Under the pieces are notes generated by a model that was given only the letters and a program-made list of their open reading frames with translations, was not told the DNA's origin and did not search any database. Made by a program: the position numbers and the translations under genes. A stretch of 64,000 bases of DNA from Hysterangium stoloniferum (Eukaryota > Basidiomycota > Agaricomycetes > Hysterangiales > Hysterangiaceae), in contig WHVD01000016.1 of NCBI GenBank assembly GCA_015178975.1, positions 310,001 through 374,000 on the forward strand. Direction: 5' to 3'. Of the stretch, positions 43,751 through 57,100 are shown piece by piece. Within the stretch, counting starts at the first letter, position 1, and each line of letters starts with the position of its first letter.

Positions 43751-45781
43751 TGTAAGTAATCTTGACCATCACTGTATTCGAGTTTTGAGGTTTACTTTTT
43801 GGGAGTAAGGTTGCAATTGTACTACTACCATATCATTTCATCATACGGCTTTATATTCGGTCTGGTATTTTCGATTAGGACACCCGCGCTCATTTTGACG
43901 ATCCACTTTTCCCATTACACCCTGGCATTCACTCTATACAGCATTGCACGCCGCTTACACCAGGATCGTCACCGCCTCTATTCCATATCCGCCCTTATTT
44001 CTTGGCGTATATTTATCCCCTTCGGCGTTATACGATCTAACCTTCGTACTCACCGTGTCACCAAAGTCTCACTACCTCATGCACTCTCCCTTACTCCGCG
44101 CTGTATAAAAAAAGTGACAGGATTCCCCCCTCTCTCCTGTCGCCTTCCCATCATTCCTCACGTCAAGTAACCAACCGTTTCTCATCTGCATTGCATCTGC
44201 ATCACTGTGTATCGGTACAACTCGGCATGGACGTTGTTTTTTTTTCACGACCCCCAGGCCCACCCATCCTATGCAACCTCTCCCTATTATTTTGTGTACT
44301 TCTCCTATTAAGCTTTCCTCGCTCTTGGGTTTTGTTTGTGTGCCATTTAGCCATATTACCCATTCTTCTATTCCTGCACGTTGTAGTTGTTGTCTCCTCT
44401 TTTTCTCATAGTCGTCGGCAATGTCTTTAGAGCCCGCGTCTTTCTTTTTTGTTCGATACTTCGTTGGGTGGTAGTGTGCACCCCTCTTGTTTCATATTGG
44501 TTAGATCGTGGTCTTTGAGTGGTGAGTTTTCATTGGTTTTCTTCGAGTGCCTGCGCCGATTCCTGTTTGTTTCTTGCAGCTGCAATATCTCATCCCCTCG
44601 CATATAACCAACACCAAGTTCCATCCTCCTTTCCAGCTTCGCACATCGCATTCCCATTCATGGCATCCAATACCCCAACCTTTATCGTACTGTTCTATGA
44701 TATTAACACACTTGTATATGCGACTCAGTCTCACCTCCCTCACCACGTCGCTCCCTCCTTCATTTGCGCGTTGCAACAGACCTGCGCCGGTATGCCTAGA
44801 TATAACCTTTGCATATACGTTGTGGCACCTCAGGATCGTTTCCATCGTGCTTTCTCGTTCCATTGACTTGTCATCCTGCCTTCCTCTTTCCCCACCTTCT
44901 CATTCTCGTTCTCAATCCCACCTCCGATCTCATAATATAAACACCTACGCTCATTGATCGCATGTTCTTTTCCTTTTTATTTTTTGTTGAGTTGATGAAA
45001 AAGCCGAGAGTTGCCATTACAGTAATAGATTGTGTCTTTTTGTGATCTTTTTTGAAAAGCTTGGATGTGTGGATGAATAAAATTTTCATGTCATTGTATC
45101 CGAGTAAATCTTGCAATATGTAAGGTGCGCGCTAAATCAAGGGCTCTTGTGCCCCTACGTAATCATAGGTCTTGGCCCTGCACATAGTTAATGGGCACTA
45201 TATGATATCGATCGGCACCATAAATGTATCTTCCGGGTTGCACCAGTATATGGGACATGTGTATGATCAGCCCTAAGAGATTTTTTTCCGAATCGAATTC
45301 GTCACTACAGTACAGCGGACAGCCGGACGAAACGATGCACCCCGTTTCTTGCCACCTCCAGCTGTGACGAGGAACTTGGCCGGTAGAATGATTCGAAATT
45401 ATCGATGACCTCAGGAACTTTAGCAGAGGATATCAGTACTGGAAATCACCCATGATCTCGTTATTTCCACAAAGTTATATATGTGTGTGTGTGGGTATGT
45501 GTATATATGAGTGTGGCACAATGAGCATATGTTCAGTGTCTGGTTTGGCACTTTGTCGATTCGGGGTCTGATTACCCGTCGCCAACCGGTGATGCAGCAT
45601 TATCAGAAGTGAATTAAGTGGATTCTGGCAGGCACCAATGAGCTATAGCGTAGGGACGTGGGGGTGGGACGACGTTGTGTGGCGGAGAACGCCGGATTTA
45701 CAACTATTGTAACGACGCAATTTAAGCCTCCCACCCACCCCGACTTTGTCTCCCCTCCTCCATCTTAACCCTTTCATCACA
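43751..45781. other. 2-kb non-coding region, pyrimidine-rich on the + strand
   Basis: From 43800 to 44990 the + strand is strongly C/T-rich. Overlapping frames of 60-140 codons in several phases reflect that composition and not a gene. It may be a long 3'UTR of the preceding gene. From 45120 on it is ordinary intergenic sequence with a GT-rich tract (TATGTGTGTGTGTGGGTATG) at about 45478-45500. Confidence 0.4.
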
Positions 45782-47288
45782 ATGTCTGCCAAAAAGGACC
45801 GCTTTCTCTCTGTTTGGCCCCGTATTCGGGCGGAACTCGTCCAGTTTCTCAAGGACAACCATATGCCGCCGGATGCGACATCCTGGTTTGAACGGGTGCG
45901 CGCCCCGCCCATCGTTTTTTTCGTGTTGTATAGGGCCTCATTCGCGCTGACACGGGCCGTCACAGAGTCTCCAATACAATGTCCCGGGGGGGAAGCTGAA
46001 TCGCGGCATATCCGTCGTGGACACCGTCGAGATTATGCGTGGAGCCCGACTTGGGGATGACGAGTACTTTGAGGTGGCGCTGCTGGGCTGGGGCGTCGAG
46101 CTTGTATGTATTTGTATTCTGGCTCCCTTTCGTGGCAGAGAGCGAGCGGGGAACTGATGCGCTGCGGGCCAGTTGCAAGCGTTTTTCCTGGTCTCGGACG
46201 ACCTTATGGACTCGTCGGTCACCCGGCGCGATCAGGCATGCTGGTACCGCGTTGAGCAGCCTGACAAGGTCGGAACGATCGCCGTGAACGACGCGTTCAT
46301 GCTCGAGGGTGCCATCTACCACCTTCTAAAGCGCTATTTCAGGTGTGATTCGCTTTATGCACTTTGTATCGATATGAGTGACTAAATGCGCCACGGTAGG
46401 AAACGCTCCTTCTATGCCGATCTCCTCGATCTGTACCACGATGTGCATCTTCCGGCTGCATTGCATGGCAGCACTATCGCTGACTTTCTGCCCCCAGATG
46501 ACATATTACACGGAGCTGGGTCAACTGATCGACCTCATCACCGCCCCAGAAGACAAGATTGACCTCTCCAAGTTCTCGCTGATAAAGCACCGCCTCATCG
46601 TCATTTACAAGACTGCATACTACTCCTTCTACCTTCCCGTCGCACTCGCGATGATTTATGTCGGTGTCCCCGTCCCAGACGAGATGCCCACCCTTGCGCG
46701 AACGTTAAGCTTCGACGGCACACCGACACCAACCACGACAAGTGGTTTGCCTGCCGTTTCGCCATATCATGTTGCGCTCGACATACTGTTGCCGCTTGGA
46801 GAGTATTTCCAGGTCCAGGACGATTATTTGGACTGTTTCGGCGTCGACATTGGAAAGATTGGGACCGATATCCTGGATAATAAATGCAGCTGGGTTGTCT
46901 GTACCGCGCTCAAGGTACCTGATTTTTTTTTTTCCCGCAGTGTCAAGCGTCGTTTACCTTGTTATCCTCATGCAGTTTGCCACGCCTGAACAGCTTTCCG
47001 TGCTTTCGGCCAACTATGGTCGTAAATCTGCGTCGGCAGAAGCAAAATGTAAAGCTATCTTTGAGGAATTAAACATCCGTGAACGGTACACAGAGTACGA
47101 GGAGAACGCATACAAGCGCATCGGCGAGATGATTAATGTTGTTGAGGAGCAGCGTTGGGGAGAGGTGTGTGCACGCCATTGTTTGGAGTTCTTGGCCCTG
47201 CACTTGTACTAACTCCGTGTCCCAGGTCGTGCTGAGACGTGAAATTTTCCGCAGCTTCATCGGGAAAATATACAAACGTCAAAAGTAG
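45782..47288 (+). CDS. ERG20: Farnesyl diphosphate synthase
   Basis: The enzyme condenses DMAPP/GPP with IPP to farnesyl diphosphate in the sterol/isoprenoid pathway. It starts [19 protein letters not shown]. Exons give [54 protein letters not shown] (first aspartate-rich motif DDLMD, with bulky Phe residues before it as in FPP synthases), [46 protein letters not shown] (second motif DDYLD), [14 protein letters not shown] and the C-terminal [12 protein letters not shown]. About 20 residues ([15 protein letters not shown]) sit before the YHVALDIL helix and look like a loop insertion. Intron sites lie at about 45899-45964 and 46105-46171, with later ones around 46345, 46430, 46915 and 47165. 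The gene looks intact. Confidence 0.95.
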
Positions 47289-47701
47289 AGCGAGGATGAG
47301 AGAGATATCATTAGAACTCGAAGGAAATTTTTGAAACCAAGCCAGTAGACGCAAGTTGAACAATACAGATGCATTTTTTTTTACACTGGTTGTGCGACCA
47401 ATAAGGACTACTATATGAGGGACTTGATATTATACCTGTTAATGAGTGATCGCCTGACCACACCGTCCTAATCAGTATGCCATATCTAGTATAACTTGTT
47501 CATGCACGTGGAGATATTGACTCCCTCAGGCCACCAGGTGATATATCTGCCGTACGAATCATGTATTTGTTTCTCACAAAATATCATGCCATGATGATCG
47601 TGTTTGCGTTCGGAAGGAATAAAAATAAAAGATAAATTCTAGCCTCACGCGACGGGGGTCGTGTGTACGTTCGGAAGCAAAAAAAAAGAAGGTAAAGTCT
47701 A
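47289..47701. other. Intergenic region with a duplicated tRNA 3' flank
   Basis: About 60 bp at 47597-47660 (TTTGCGTTCGGAAGGAATAA to GACGGGGGTCG) are repeated, diverged, at 47662-47720. The second copy runs into the 3' end of the tRNA-Lys gene, so a small tandem duplication included the tRNA tail. No gene is present. Confidence 0.5.
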
Positions 47702-47796
47702 GCCCCACGCGGGGGTCGAACCCGCAACCTTAAGATATCTTACCCGGCCAGAAGGGCTGTAAGAGTCTTACGCTCTACCGATTGAGCTAGCAAGGC
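47702..47796 (-). tRNA. tRNA-Lys(CTT) with intron
   Basis: The cloverleaf is complete: acceptor GCCTTGC/GTGGGGC, D arm GCTC AATCGGTA GAGC, anticodon stem TAAGA/TCTTA with loop CTCTTA and anticodon CTT, an intron of about 23 nt (CAGCCCTTCTGGCCGGGTAAGA region) after position 37, and T arm GCGGG TTCGACC CCCGC. It stands alone without the repeat body and has the best stems of all copies in the window, so it is probably a functional gene and close to the source of the SINE-like repeats. Confidence 0.8.
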
Positions 47797-48121
47797 GCTG
47801 TAAAACTGGGCCATTTTTGCCTCCATCTGTCATCTTCCAAGAGCTAAAAAATCAAAACTCTTCTTATGTCCTATAACTACACACTCATAATGATATTTTT
47901 AATTGTTCCAGTTTATTCGTGACACGTATGCAGAAATACGATGTGGATGTTGCACTTTTTTTTTCCATTAATATTGATGTGTACGACTATAATAATATAT
48001 AATCATCAGCATCCCCGATAATACGAATACATGGTACACGAAGTGTATATACAAAAAGTCCAACAAGCCATGCGTATGGAAATGCGAATTTAGATAAGAT
48101 GCATTTAAACGGGTACTGGTA
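47797..48121. other. tRNA-golgin intergenic region
   Basis: No gene. AT-rich sequence, probably 3'UTR of the golgin gene on the - strand. Confidence 0.4.
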
Positions 48122-49947
48122 TCATTGATGCTGTAAACTACCTCGACGAGGAGGGGGGGATCTCTCGGAGTATTCCATCCCAGGGGTATTGGTCCCATTA
48201 AACGAGGAGATGCGTCCCATTTTTACGCTTTGGGGCGATAGAACGGGCGAGGCGGGCAGAGAGCCGTTGCGTGTGCTCGTTGGTGTTGCTACCCCGCCAG
48301 AACTCGACGCGCCCTGTGCGGCTTCCTTGAGAAGGAATTCGACCCACATTTTTGAAAAGGACTACGGAGCGGGGGGCATGTCAGGCGCTGTGCCCGGCGG
48401 AGAGAAAAAAAGGCAGACTCACCTCAGTTTCATCGGTTTTCTCTAATTCGGGCGCCTTGCCCTTGCCTGAACCCCAGAGCAGTCCAGACCCCGAGCCTGA
48501 ACGTTGTAGACCCGCCTTTTCGCGTTCTTCATCTGACCATGATAGGATGGATGCGAGGAGTGCTAGTATTTCAAATCGCTTGCTATCGGTGCGTAGTGTC
48601 GTAAGGAACGAGAGGATGACATTTGTGACTAGTCGTCTAAATAACGACTATAAGTATGATAAAACGGCAAGAGGGCTCCGACGAACCGGTCCACATTGTT
48701 ATCTGAAGCATCTCTTCGTAATCGACGGATGGCTTCGGTGAGGTGTTCATTGAGGATGACAGCTGCATAAGAATTGAAACCACCAATTCTTGAATAGAAC
48801 GAGAGGCTAATCACCTTCATGCCGTAGCTTTCCTATCAGAAGCTGCTTTTCTTTGACCTCCTTCTCTAAGGCTGCACTACGATGCGTATTTGTTGACGAT
48901 TCCTCTAATTCGACCTTGGAGAAATTTCAGGAAGAGGAACAGTACAGATGCATTGTCACGTACTTCTGCTCGCAAGGCACGAGATTTATACTCTGCGAGA
49001 GATTGGGTCGCTTGTCGTAGTTGCTCCTTGTATTCATGAACAGCCTGCCGGGTCTCGTGTTCTCTGGCTGGGCGTGTGTCAGTTTAAAACTATCAACCAC
49101 GCAACAACACACAAACCGGATTGGAAGTCTTCCAGAACAGACTGGAGATTTGCACTTCTCTCGCGCTCCTTCGCCAACTCACTGGCGTCTTTCGCCCTCG
49201 CAGCCTGCTCTAGATCGAGTTCTCGCCTGACACCCACGAGATCCGCTCTCATGCCATCCGAGACGACTCTCTCCGATTGCAGAGCCTGTTCCCATTCGTC
49301 CCGCTCTATGCGGCATCTCTCCAGCTCACTTTGCAGTTCCATAAGCTCGTGTTCGCGCGCAGCAACCTCTTGCGCGCTATCCTGAAAGATTCTTGCCCGT
49401 AGAGTTTCAAGTTCGCGAGAGGATCGTTCGGCTTCTTGGTTAGACTGTATTACTTCATCTGTTAATCTCTCAATGGTTGACGCTAAGTCGTCGTTCCGGA
49501 CGGTTAATTGTTGAACAAGCTGCTCTCTCTGATCCAGTTCTTCCTAAAGTAAGAGTCGTAAGGAAGACAATAGACAAGGCATTCATAATGGCCTGCACTC
49601 ACTGCGTCTCGCTTGAGTTTGCTCTCTACGGAAGTTCGCATAGCAGTAAGCTTTGCCACGAGCGTATTGTACTTCGTTGTTAATGTTTCATTCTCCTGCT
49701 TAGTTCTTTGGAGATCCTCTTGCATTGATTGTGCCAAATCTCCTTCTCCATTTATACTTTTCTCACCAGTGGTAAATGAGAACCCATTGACAGTGGAAGG
49801 ACCAGGGCTGCCGCCTCCCGGCGAGCTGTCAAAAGACAACCTCATTTGGGCGAGGGCTTCATTAGCTGCAGCCAAGGCTGGTGCAGGAGAAGTTCCAAAT
49901 TGGGTGTTGGAGCTAGGGCCGCTATCCTCAGAGATACGTCCATCCAT
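48122..49947 (-). CDS. RUD3: GRAB-domain golgin (Rud3/GMAP-210-like)
   Basis: This is a Golgi coiled-coil tether that binds Arf1-GTP through a C-terminal GRAB domain. Starting MDGRISEDSGPSS (ATG 49947), the protein has a Ser-rich N-terminus, then long coiled coil (EDLQRTKQENETLTTKYNTL, LQSELERCRIERDEWEQAL, DLEQAARAKDASELAKERE). The GRAB domain is clear in spliced form: KEKQLLIGKLRHE joined to AVILNEHLTEAIRRLRRD and NNVDR, then VILSFLTTLRTDSKRFEILA, LLASILSWSDEEREKAGLQR, and MWVEFLLKEA. A Ser/Pro-rich tail ends PPPRRGSLQHQ. The start could lie further upstream, since a CAG acceptor-like site precedes the ATG, but a tRNA gene 100 bp upstream makes this unlikely. The gene appears intact. Confidence 0.87.
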
Positions 49948-50048
49948 CGAATTTCTGAGAACTGCAATACCTGTGTGACGAGTGACTATGTAACGAAATC
50001 TGACGAGGTCCAAAAAGTCGGCGCAAAAAATTAAATGTAAAAAAGAAC

Positions 50049-50131
50049 GATCAGGACGGGACTCGAACCCGCAACCTTCACCTGATATTAAAGTACCGGA
50101 AAGTGACGAGCCACCATTGCTCCACCCGACC
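50049..50131 (-). tRNA. tRNA-Arg(CCG) with intron
   Basis: Reading the - strand: acceptor GGTCGGG/CCTGATC (two G-T pairs), D arm GAGC/GCTC, anticodon stem TCACT/GGTGA with TT-CCG-G in the loop, an intron of about 12 nt (TACTTTAATATC) before position 38, and a T arm GCGGG TTCGAGT CCCGT. The anticodon assignment depends on placing the intron at 37/38, as is usual. Confidence 0.78.
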
Positions 50132-51368
50132 GTTATGAACTGACTCACTCGAGCGCTACTTGAGTGATAACACAGTGAGACAGTATATTTCTGAAGCTGG
50201 TACACTCGCTCATTGTATACGCATCATTAGATAGAACAAATAATCCTATAATTTGATGACATCCATCAAGGTACTCAAGTAGTTACTTAAATGCTTCTAG
50301 TGGTGATCTTGAGCATTAGCAATACACAGATCTGTCGCCCACCGTTGATTTGATACGTAACCGCTATTCGCCCTACATCGCCCGTGAACGTCTATCAAGG
50401 GATATTACTCTAATGAACCTCTGGTATGATGAACTATTTTGAATGGTTCAATATTGCAAGTTCTTCGTTGCCTACGAGCGCGGACAAGCTGTGCACTCTA
50501 TTTCAGTTCAATCTGGGTAGCAATAGGGTCACTCTAGAATTGGGTACCTAAATTAATAGTGCGAGTAATGAGACTTCGTGACATCGAGTGTCATACCGCG
50601 TTGTCCTGTCCAGACCACTTTGATCAAGCTCCCCAGATCCGAGCAATAATTGGCGGCCCAGCCACTGGACCAAAGGTGTATATTGTGATACCCCCCCTCT
50701 GTCAAGACCGTCCCATTATTTGAATTCGCTGCTACCTTGAACAAATGAGTAGTATGTGGTTCATTCAGAGACAGGATAAACGGATTCCCTATCTATTTCA
50801 CAACTGGGAGCTTGCTTTCGATAACCCTCCGTCATATTCTCGCTGTTGGCTCCGTCTGCCCCTTAAAATTTCGTCCATGTGTGTAACCCGACGACTGTTT
50901 GTCAAAAAGGCTCATCCATATTCGCTTCTCTTGAATACTGTTTTCTTCAGCGGGACGCATAAAGATATTTTGACATAGTCGATAATGGATTTTTTAAACT
51001 CTAATATCGGGGTAATTCTATGGGATATAGCAAGTATGAATTTGATGCTGTTAACCATATCAAAGCCGTTGGTAAGGAAGTAATGATGGCATTTGTTTAC
51101 ATTTTGCCTCATTCAGGTTACTACTAGCTTCTGTCAACACCTTACTACACATCATAAATTCCATCGAGCATATGCGTGACGCTCTCAGCGGGGCAAAGTT
51201 CGCAAACGCCACAGAACTCTTAGATGTTCTTCTTGCCGTACATCGTTCATGATATAGCGGGAGCATGTCTTTCGACTATTGATCATCTGAAACAACCAGG
51301 TTCAGGAAACTATATTCGCTGGCGCCATTTTTAGCCCTCTGGACGCCTCTTTCTGTGGGTTTGAGAAT
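50132..51368. other. 1.2-kb region without supported gene
   Basis: A 63-codon frame at 50553-50744 (-) contains GTVLTEGGYHNIHLWSSG, which looks protein-like but is not recognised. Frames at 51060-51266 (-) also lack a domain. They could be remains of one decayed gene on the - strand. Confidence 0.35.
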
Positions 51369-51863
51369 ATGCCCAAGCATTTCTCCGTTCAGCGTGGAAT
51401 TCCCCGAGTATCGATTCATGGGGGTACACCCTACCAGTGTTTGGCCTCCCCCCCCACACTTGTCTACACTACTACTTCTATCTGTGAAAATCTTGTGCGA
51501 AGCCCAACTGATTCGACCGAAGGCTTACCGGACGATGGTGTTAGTTTGGACAATAAGTGACTCGGACTCGGACTACCCTGGGGCAACGAGTACTAGTAGT
51601 TCTGCAGGGTTGTCTACCAAGCACTTCCGTATCTACCATAGAGGCTCACCCGCATGTATGAATCCCGATAACGTCCCTCAAGGGAAAATCCGCGGGAGGC
51701 ATCTTCCTACCATAGTGGACTGGCTTCTTTTCCAAACTCGCGGAACTCCAGCTCCAAAGATTTGCGGCGTTTCTCGTGTCGGGAATGTGGAAAGTGCTTT
51801 AGGCGTGGTAGGCATTTGAGGAGGCATATTAAAAATGTCCATGAGAGAGATAAACGCAAGTAA
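51369..51863 (+). pseudogene. C2H2 zinc-finger protein, probable remnant
   Basis: The C-terminus is a clean C2H2 finger: FSCRECGKCFRRGRHLRRHI followed by KNVHERDKRK and a TAA at 51861. The spacing is C-x2-C-x12-H-x4-H. The same frame is open from ATG 51369 but holds stops at 51558 and near 51660. The intervening Ser-rich piece SDSDSDYPGATSTSSSAG sits in another frame. Either one or two introns I cannot place remove the stops, or the gene is frameshifted. It would be a DNA-binding transcription factor if functional. Confidence 0.5.
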
Positions 51864-52503
51864 TTTTATATGGATGAGTATTCAGCTATTCTCGTAGCCT
51901 TTGTATGCCCTGTTCGAGTCTGTCAGATACGAACCAGCAGGGTGGTTGACAATTTGCGCCCAACCCCTGAAGAGTTATCCTGTCAGCACTATCTCGCTAT
52001 TGTCGAGATCTCTCTCAAAAAAATGAACAGAGGTTGGAGAAATTCTTAAGACGTAGGAATGGTGTTTCAGGGACGCTACCAAATGTCAAGCAGTTCTGCT
52101 GCACTTATTATCAATTCGACTGTGGACTCGGATCTATATAAGTCTTGACACATCGCTCGCTGTATACATTCGAGGCCTACCCAAAGTCTACCTGTTAATC
52201 AAGAATTTTTTTTCCATATTATATCTTACCCCCCATTATAATATTATAAAGGCTCGGGGGTTAGCCACAAGATACTGTAGATCCGCACTACTCCTAACAA
52301 GAATATTAACTAGGCAAATGGACACAACGAGTGGACTGAATAAATTTACTGGGGAAATTTTGCATGGACAGGTCAATCAACCTCAATACCCTCTCGGGGA
52401 CATTTCAACTAAACTTCCAACATCACACTTCAGGCATAATTACAAGTCAAATAGATTGATAAAAGATTACAATAATACAATACAGTCGATACAATAGAAA
52501 GGT
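51864..52503. other. Region downstream of H2B without gene
   Basis: No coding signal. AT-rich sequence from about 52300-52500 probably contains the H2B 3'UTR. Confidence 0.4.
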
Positions 52504-53099
<596 letters not shown>

Positions 53100-53403
53100 T
53101 TGAGAAGAATCTAAGTGGAGTCGGTAACTAGCTGGTGGTGGTGGACGATAAAGAAGAGGGTGGAGAGCAACACGGCATGATATGTCTTATAGTGTCTGTG
53201 TTTGCTGATGTTTGTTTGACGCGTGACAAACGCGTTAGAGGTTTGAACTTTATTCCAATTTCCTTGTGCACGGACCACCGCGCATCATACATAAGCCAAT
53301 TACTTAATTTTCGTGGCCCGCCTTTCTCTCTCTGTAACCACTTGCTCGTAAGACTCACTCAACACAAGCCCAGTGCACTTTTCAAAACAAACAAACAAAC
53401 AAT
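53100..53403. promoter_or_regulatory. Bidirectional H2A/H2B promoter
   Basis: This is the 304-bp spacer between the two histone start codons. It contains a CAAA-repeat tract (AACAAACAAACAAACAAT) directly before the H2A ATG and a GACGCGTGACAAACGCG palindrome-like segment at about 53219-53236. Coordinated S-phase expression is expected from the arrangement; no specific factor site is claimed. Confidence 0.7.
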
Positions 53404-53995
53404 AATGGTATTTTTTTCTTCTTGATGTCTTACATTTTCAAGCATATAGTCTGACTTGAATTTTAGTCTGGCAAAGGCGGAAAAGCTTCAGGTGCTAAGG
53501 GTGGAAAAGCCTCTTCAGGTGGTGATGGCAAATCCATGTCTCGTTCAGCTCGAGCTGGTCTTCAATTCCCGGTCGGCCGTATCCATCGTATGCTCAAGAA
53601 AGGCAACTATGCCCAGCGTGTCGGTGCGGGTGCGCCTGGTAGGTGACTTTCATTTCTGTGATTAACTTCGTATTATTCACGTGTTCACCTTCAGTTTACC
53701 TCGCTGCTGTCCTCGAGTACCTTGCTGCCGAGATCCTCGAGCTTGCCGGTAACGCGGCCCGTGATAACAAGAAACAACGTATCGTCCCACGTCACTTGCA
53801 ACTCGCCATCCGAAATGATGAGGAATTGAACAAACTTCTTGGACACGTTGTCATCTCCCAGGGTGGTGTTGTCCCCCACATTCAAGCTGAGGTTAGCCGC
53901 AGTTGTCATTTCTGTTCCGTTACTCACCCCCCTTTTAGCTTCTACCGACAAAGACTCCAAAGGGCAAGAAGGAGGGTACTTCTCAGGAAGTATAG
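53404..53995 (+). CDS. H2A: Histone H2A (H2A.X-type SQE tail)
   Basis: This is a core nucleosome histone. Exon 1 contains only the ATG (53404); after an intron ending at about 53465 the protein continues [39 protein letters not shown] and [12 protein letters not shown]. Exon 3 starts [19 protein letters not shown] and includes [19 protein letters not shown] and [17 protein letters not shown]. After an intron at about 53891-53938 the tail reads [18 protein letters not shown]. The C-terminal SQEV is the H2A.X-type site phosphorylated by ATM/ATR kinases after DNA damage, as is usual for fungal H2A. Confidence 0.97.
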
Positions 53996-54142
53996 AACTA
54001 TTTTGTGTTCTTATATTGGTCGTTTTATGGTGTATTTGTATTGTTATTGTATTATCCTTTCCCCTCCACACCTAATGCATATCAAAAATTGTATATGTGC
54101 CCATTCGTAAGATCCACAGGAGGTTTACAATACCGGCTCAGC

Positions 54143-57100
54143 TCATAGACCCTCAGCTCTCCTTTCCCTCCGACTGGAATTTCGCGACAAGTCATGTTGC
54201 GAAAAAGGTTCGAAGTCTGGTTGCATAGGTCCAGGGCTTTCTATGAAGTCAGGTGAACAACTACTTGACCGAGAAGGTATGTTGGACGGCGTTCTAGATT
54301 GAGAACGAGAATGGTTGATCGATGGTGGTTGTGGTATTGGTGATGTCCATATCTTCACCCGCCCATCATGAGATCCAGTGGCGAACATGGGCACATCAGA
54401 GCTTGCGTTCCACGCAATCCCAGTCAGGTCTCCATCAGGCACTCGTATATCATGGAGGAGCGTCGCAGACTCTCGATCCCATATGTGTATGTGGCCATCT
54501 TCAGATATGCACAATGAACACGCAGCGGAGCGTCAGAGAGTGGGCACTCACTCTTTCCCGCACAGAGAATAAGTTGATCATCTTTCCCACCAAAGTAACT
54601 CGTGCCCGCAAACTCCACGTCCGCACTAGGCATATATGTGTGCAGCAAATGCAGCCGCACTTCGTCACCCACCTTGTCAAGACGCCAAAGTTGAGGTGGT
54701 GCCTATCCAAGCGTCTTGTTAAGTGCATATGTCGTAGTACTGCCAGTGCCATCTTACCTTGTCCTCATAGCTGACCAAAGCCAACTGACCGTTGCTTGCG
54801 ATGGTTATGTCACGAACGTCATGCATTAGTGGGACTTGACTATAATAAGCATTGCATTAGTCGAGCAAATCAGGTGGGATTATCTGTCGAAGGACCTTTC
54901 GACCTGCTTTTCAGTCATATTGTATACTAAGATACTTGTGAGTTCCAGTTTAGCGTGACATTGGCCCATATGTACCTATTATCCGTTTCTCCCTTCGGGC
55001 CTTGTGAGGCTGGAGGCCATCTGGCGATTCAGTCAGTGTCCCAACAGCTAGTATGCGCTGTCGATCCGGCGTTATAGCCACATCATGGGAGTTCAAGCGT
55101 GTTAGCTTATGCGATGCCAAAATTTTGCCAGCTAGATTCTAGTGCCGCCGGTGAAACAATGTTCGAATGACACGGTCGGCCACTTACGACTTCATGTACA
55201 TCTTGATCTTCTACCATAAGGAATTCTGTGAAACGCTTTCAATATAACAAGCTGGACTGCTGAAGAATAATGAACCTTTCCCGCCTGGCAACCTAGACGG
55301 TTTGGTACATATCAATATGTCTGTTAGACAGGTAAGAAATCAGGGAGGGACTTGCCAGGTAACTGCTTGAATAGGTCGACGTCGATCAATGGTCTGTATA
55401 CATACTCCATCCTACCGACAATTAATGATGACGTTTTGTTATTATACTTGTGCCGTACCTCTGTCCAAACCTTCACACTGTGATGTAGCTTGGTGAGTAA
55501 ATGGCTGCCTTTCGGAGACCAGGCAACTTGGTGGGCGAATCCTTGAGGATGTGCCAAAGTACGATGAAGCGTGAAAAAATCCTGGTACAAAACGTGATTG
55601 GTGCTGGACATTTGATAGGGCTAAACACCACAACTACTCACCCCATTGCTGCCCACTTTGTACAAAACACTCGTCCGATCCCAGCTGCACGTAGCCATCC
55701 ATTTACCATTAGGACTAAACTGCAAATGCCGGACTAGCGCGTGATGTGCCGGCAGCGTCTCAGTAATATCCAAACTCTTGAGGGAATTAGCCAGATGTAT
55801 AATTCGAGACACTTTCGCTGCTGTGTACGGTTCATTGGAATCCCGTCGAGTGTTCTTCTTCGAGGGATGTTCCAACGCCCTTGCAATACCACTAAAACCG
55901 GTGCCTTTGCGAGGAGTTCCCGATGGAGATGAGTTCTGCATCATAATCACCGAACGAACAACATTGGCGAAGCGACCCTTGCTCCCCGGACTAGCCCTAC
56001 CTTCCATGGTAGTATTTGAGGCCTCCGGCGCAGCGGTTAACGCTTCCGTGGAGGCAATAGCCAAAATCGAACTTATGGGCCGAGGTGACTCGGGCATTGT
56101 GCTCGCATTAGATAATCGGTGGCGGGGCATTGCGGGACTCGGAGATGTCGGAGGAGATGCCACAACGCCAGTCGACAACATCTGGTTTGGCAGTGGCAAT
56201 ATACCTTCCGAACTATTGACATGGTGTCGCGTCGCATGAATTACAGCTTTGCTAACATATTGCGAACCGGCTTTAGCAAATTCTAGAAATTTGCGTCGCA
56301 CAAGTTTAATTTGAACGCTACCCCACTTAGCGGCATGGTCCACTTTGGGCAAGATATTGTTTTCAGCCCACTCGAAGCCGCTATACTTGTGAATATCGGT
56401 ATTGATATCTGAAAGTACATCAGCCAGCCACCTCTTGCCTTTATGACGACTGTATGTGATGCGTTCGAAGGCGAACCACGCAGAAACTGCGACAAGTCCA
56501 AATGAACTGAAGCCTGTGAAAACTGTAGTGACTATTTGGGTTGTTATGTGCTATGATAATGAGTTAACAAGTCCATACGTTGACTTATAATAGCTCACCT
56601 GAGCAGAAGCCCACGTGAACAGTACAAGTCCGACAGAGAATGCAGCGACAGATATTACCAGGAATATCAAGGGACTTCTTTTAATCCATATCAGGACCCA
56701 CCTAGAGAAAATCATAAGCACCAGAAAGTGGATACGGGCAGAATATTCCTACCAAGGGACATGATGGCGTGGAGACCGACTGTAAAATCGTATTGGTGTG
56801 GACTAAAATCCGAGTAGAAGAAATACGTCACATACTATATAGCTTGCTTCCACGTTAACCCTGAAAGTGATTTCAAGGATCTCTACCAACTGGGTTAAAA
56901 GATGAACTTACCTAGAAGCGAATTTACGGCTGAGGCGATAGAAAATACTAAAGAACTAAACCAGAACGCATTGACAGCGTTCTGCATCGGTGTCTCTACT
57001 AAATCAAAGGAAAATTGTATGGTCGTTGCTAATCATAAGGCCGTTAGCCCTTTGAATTTCATACACGAGAGGTGACATACGTACCAGTTACAGCAGAGAA

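Noticed and set aside
43799..45116. Several 60-136 codon ORFs on both strands
   Set aside because: They overlap in different phases in a pyrimidine-rich non-coding region and show no domain.
53135..53425. 96-codon ORF across the histone spacer
   Set aside because: It spans the divergent promoter and the H2A start in another frame; the histone genes explain the region.
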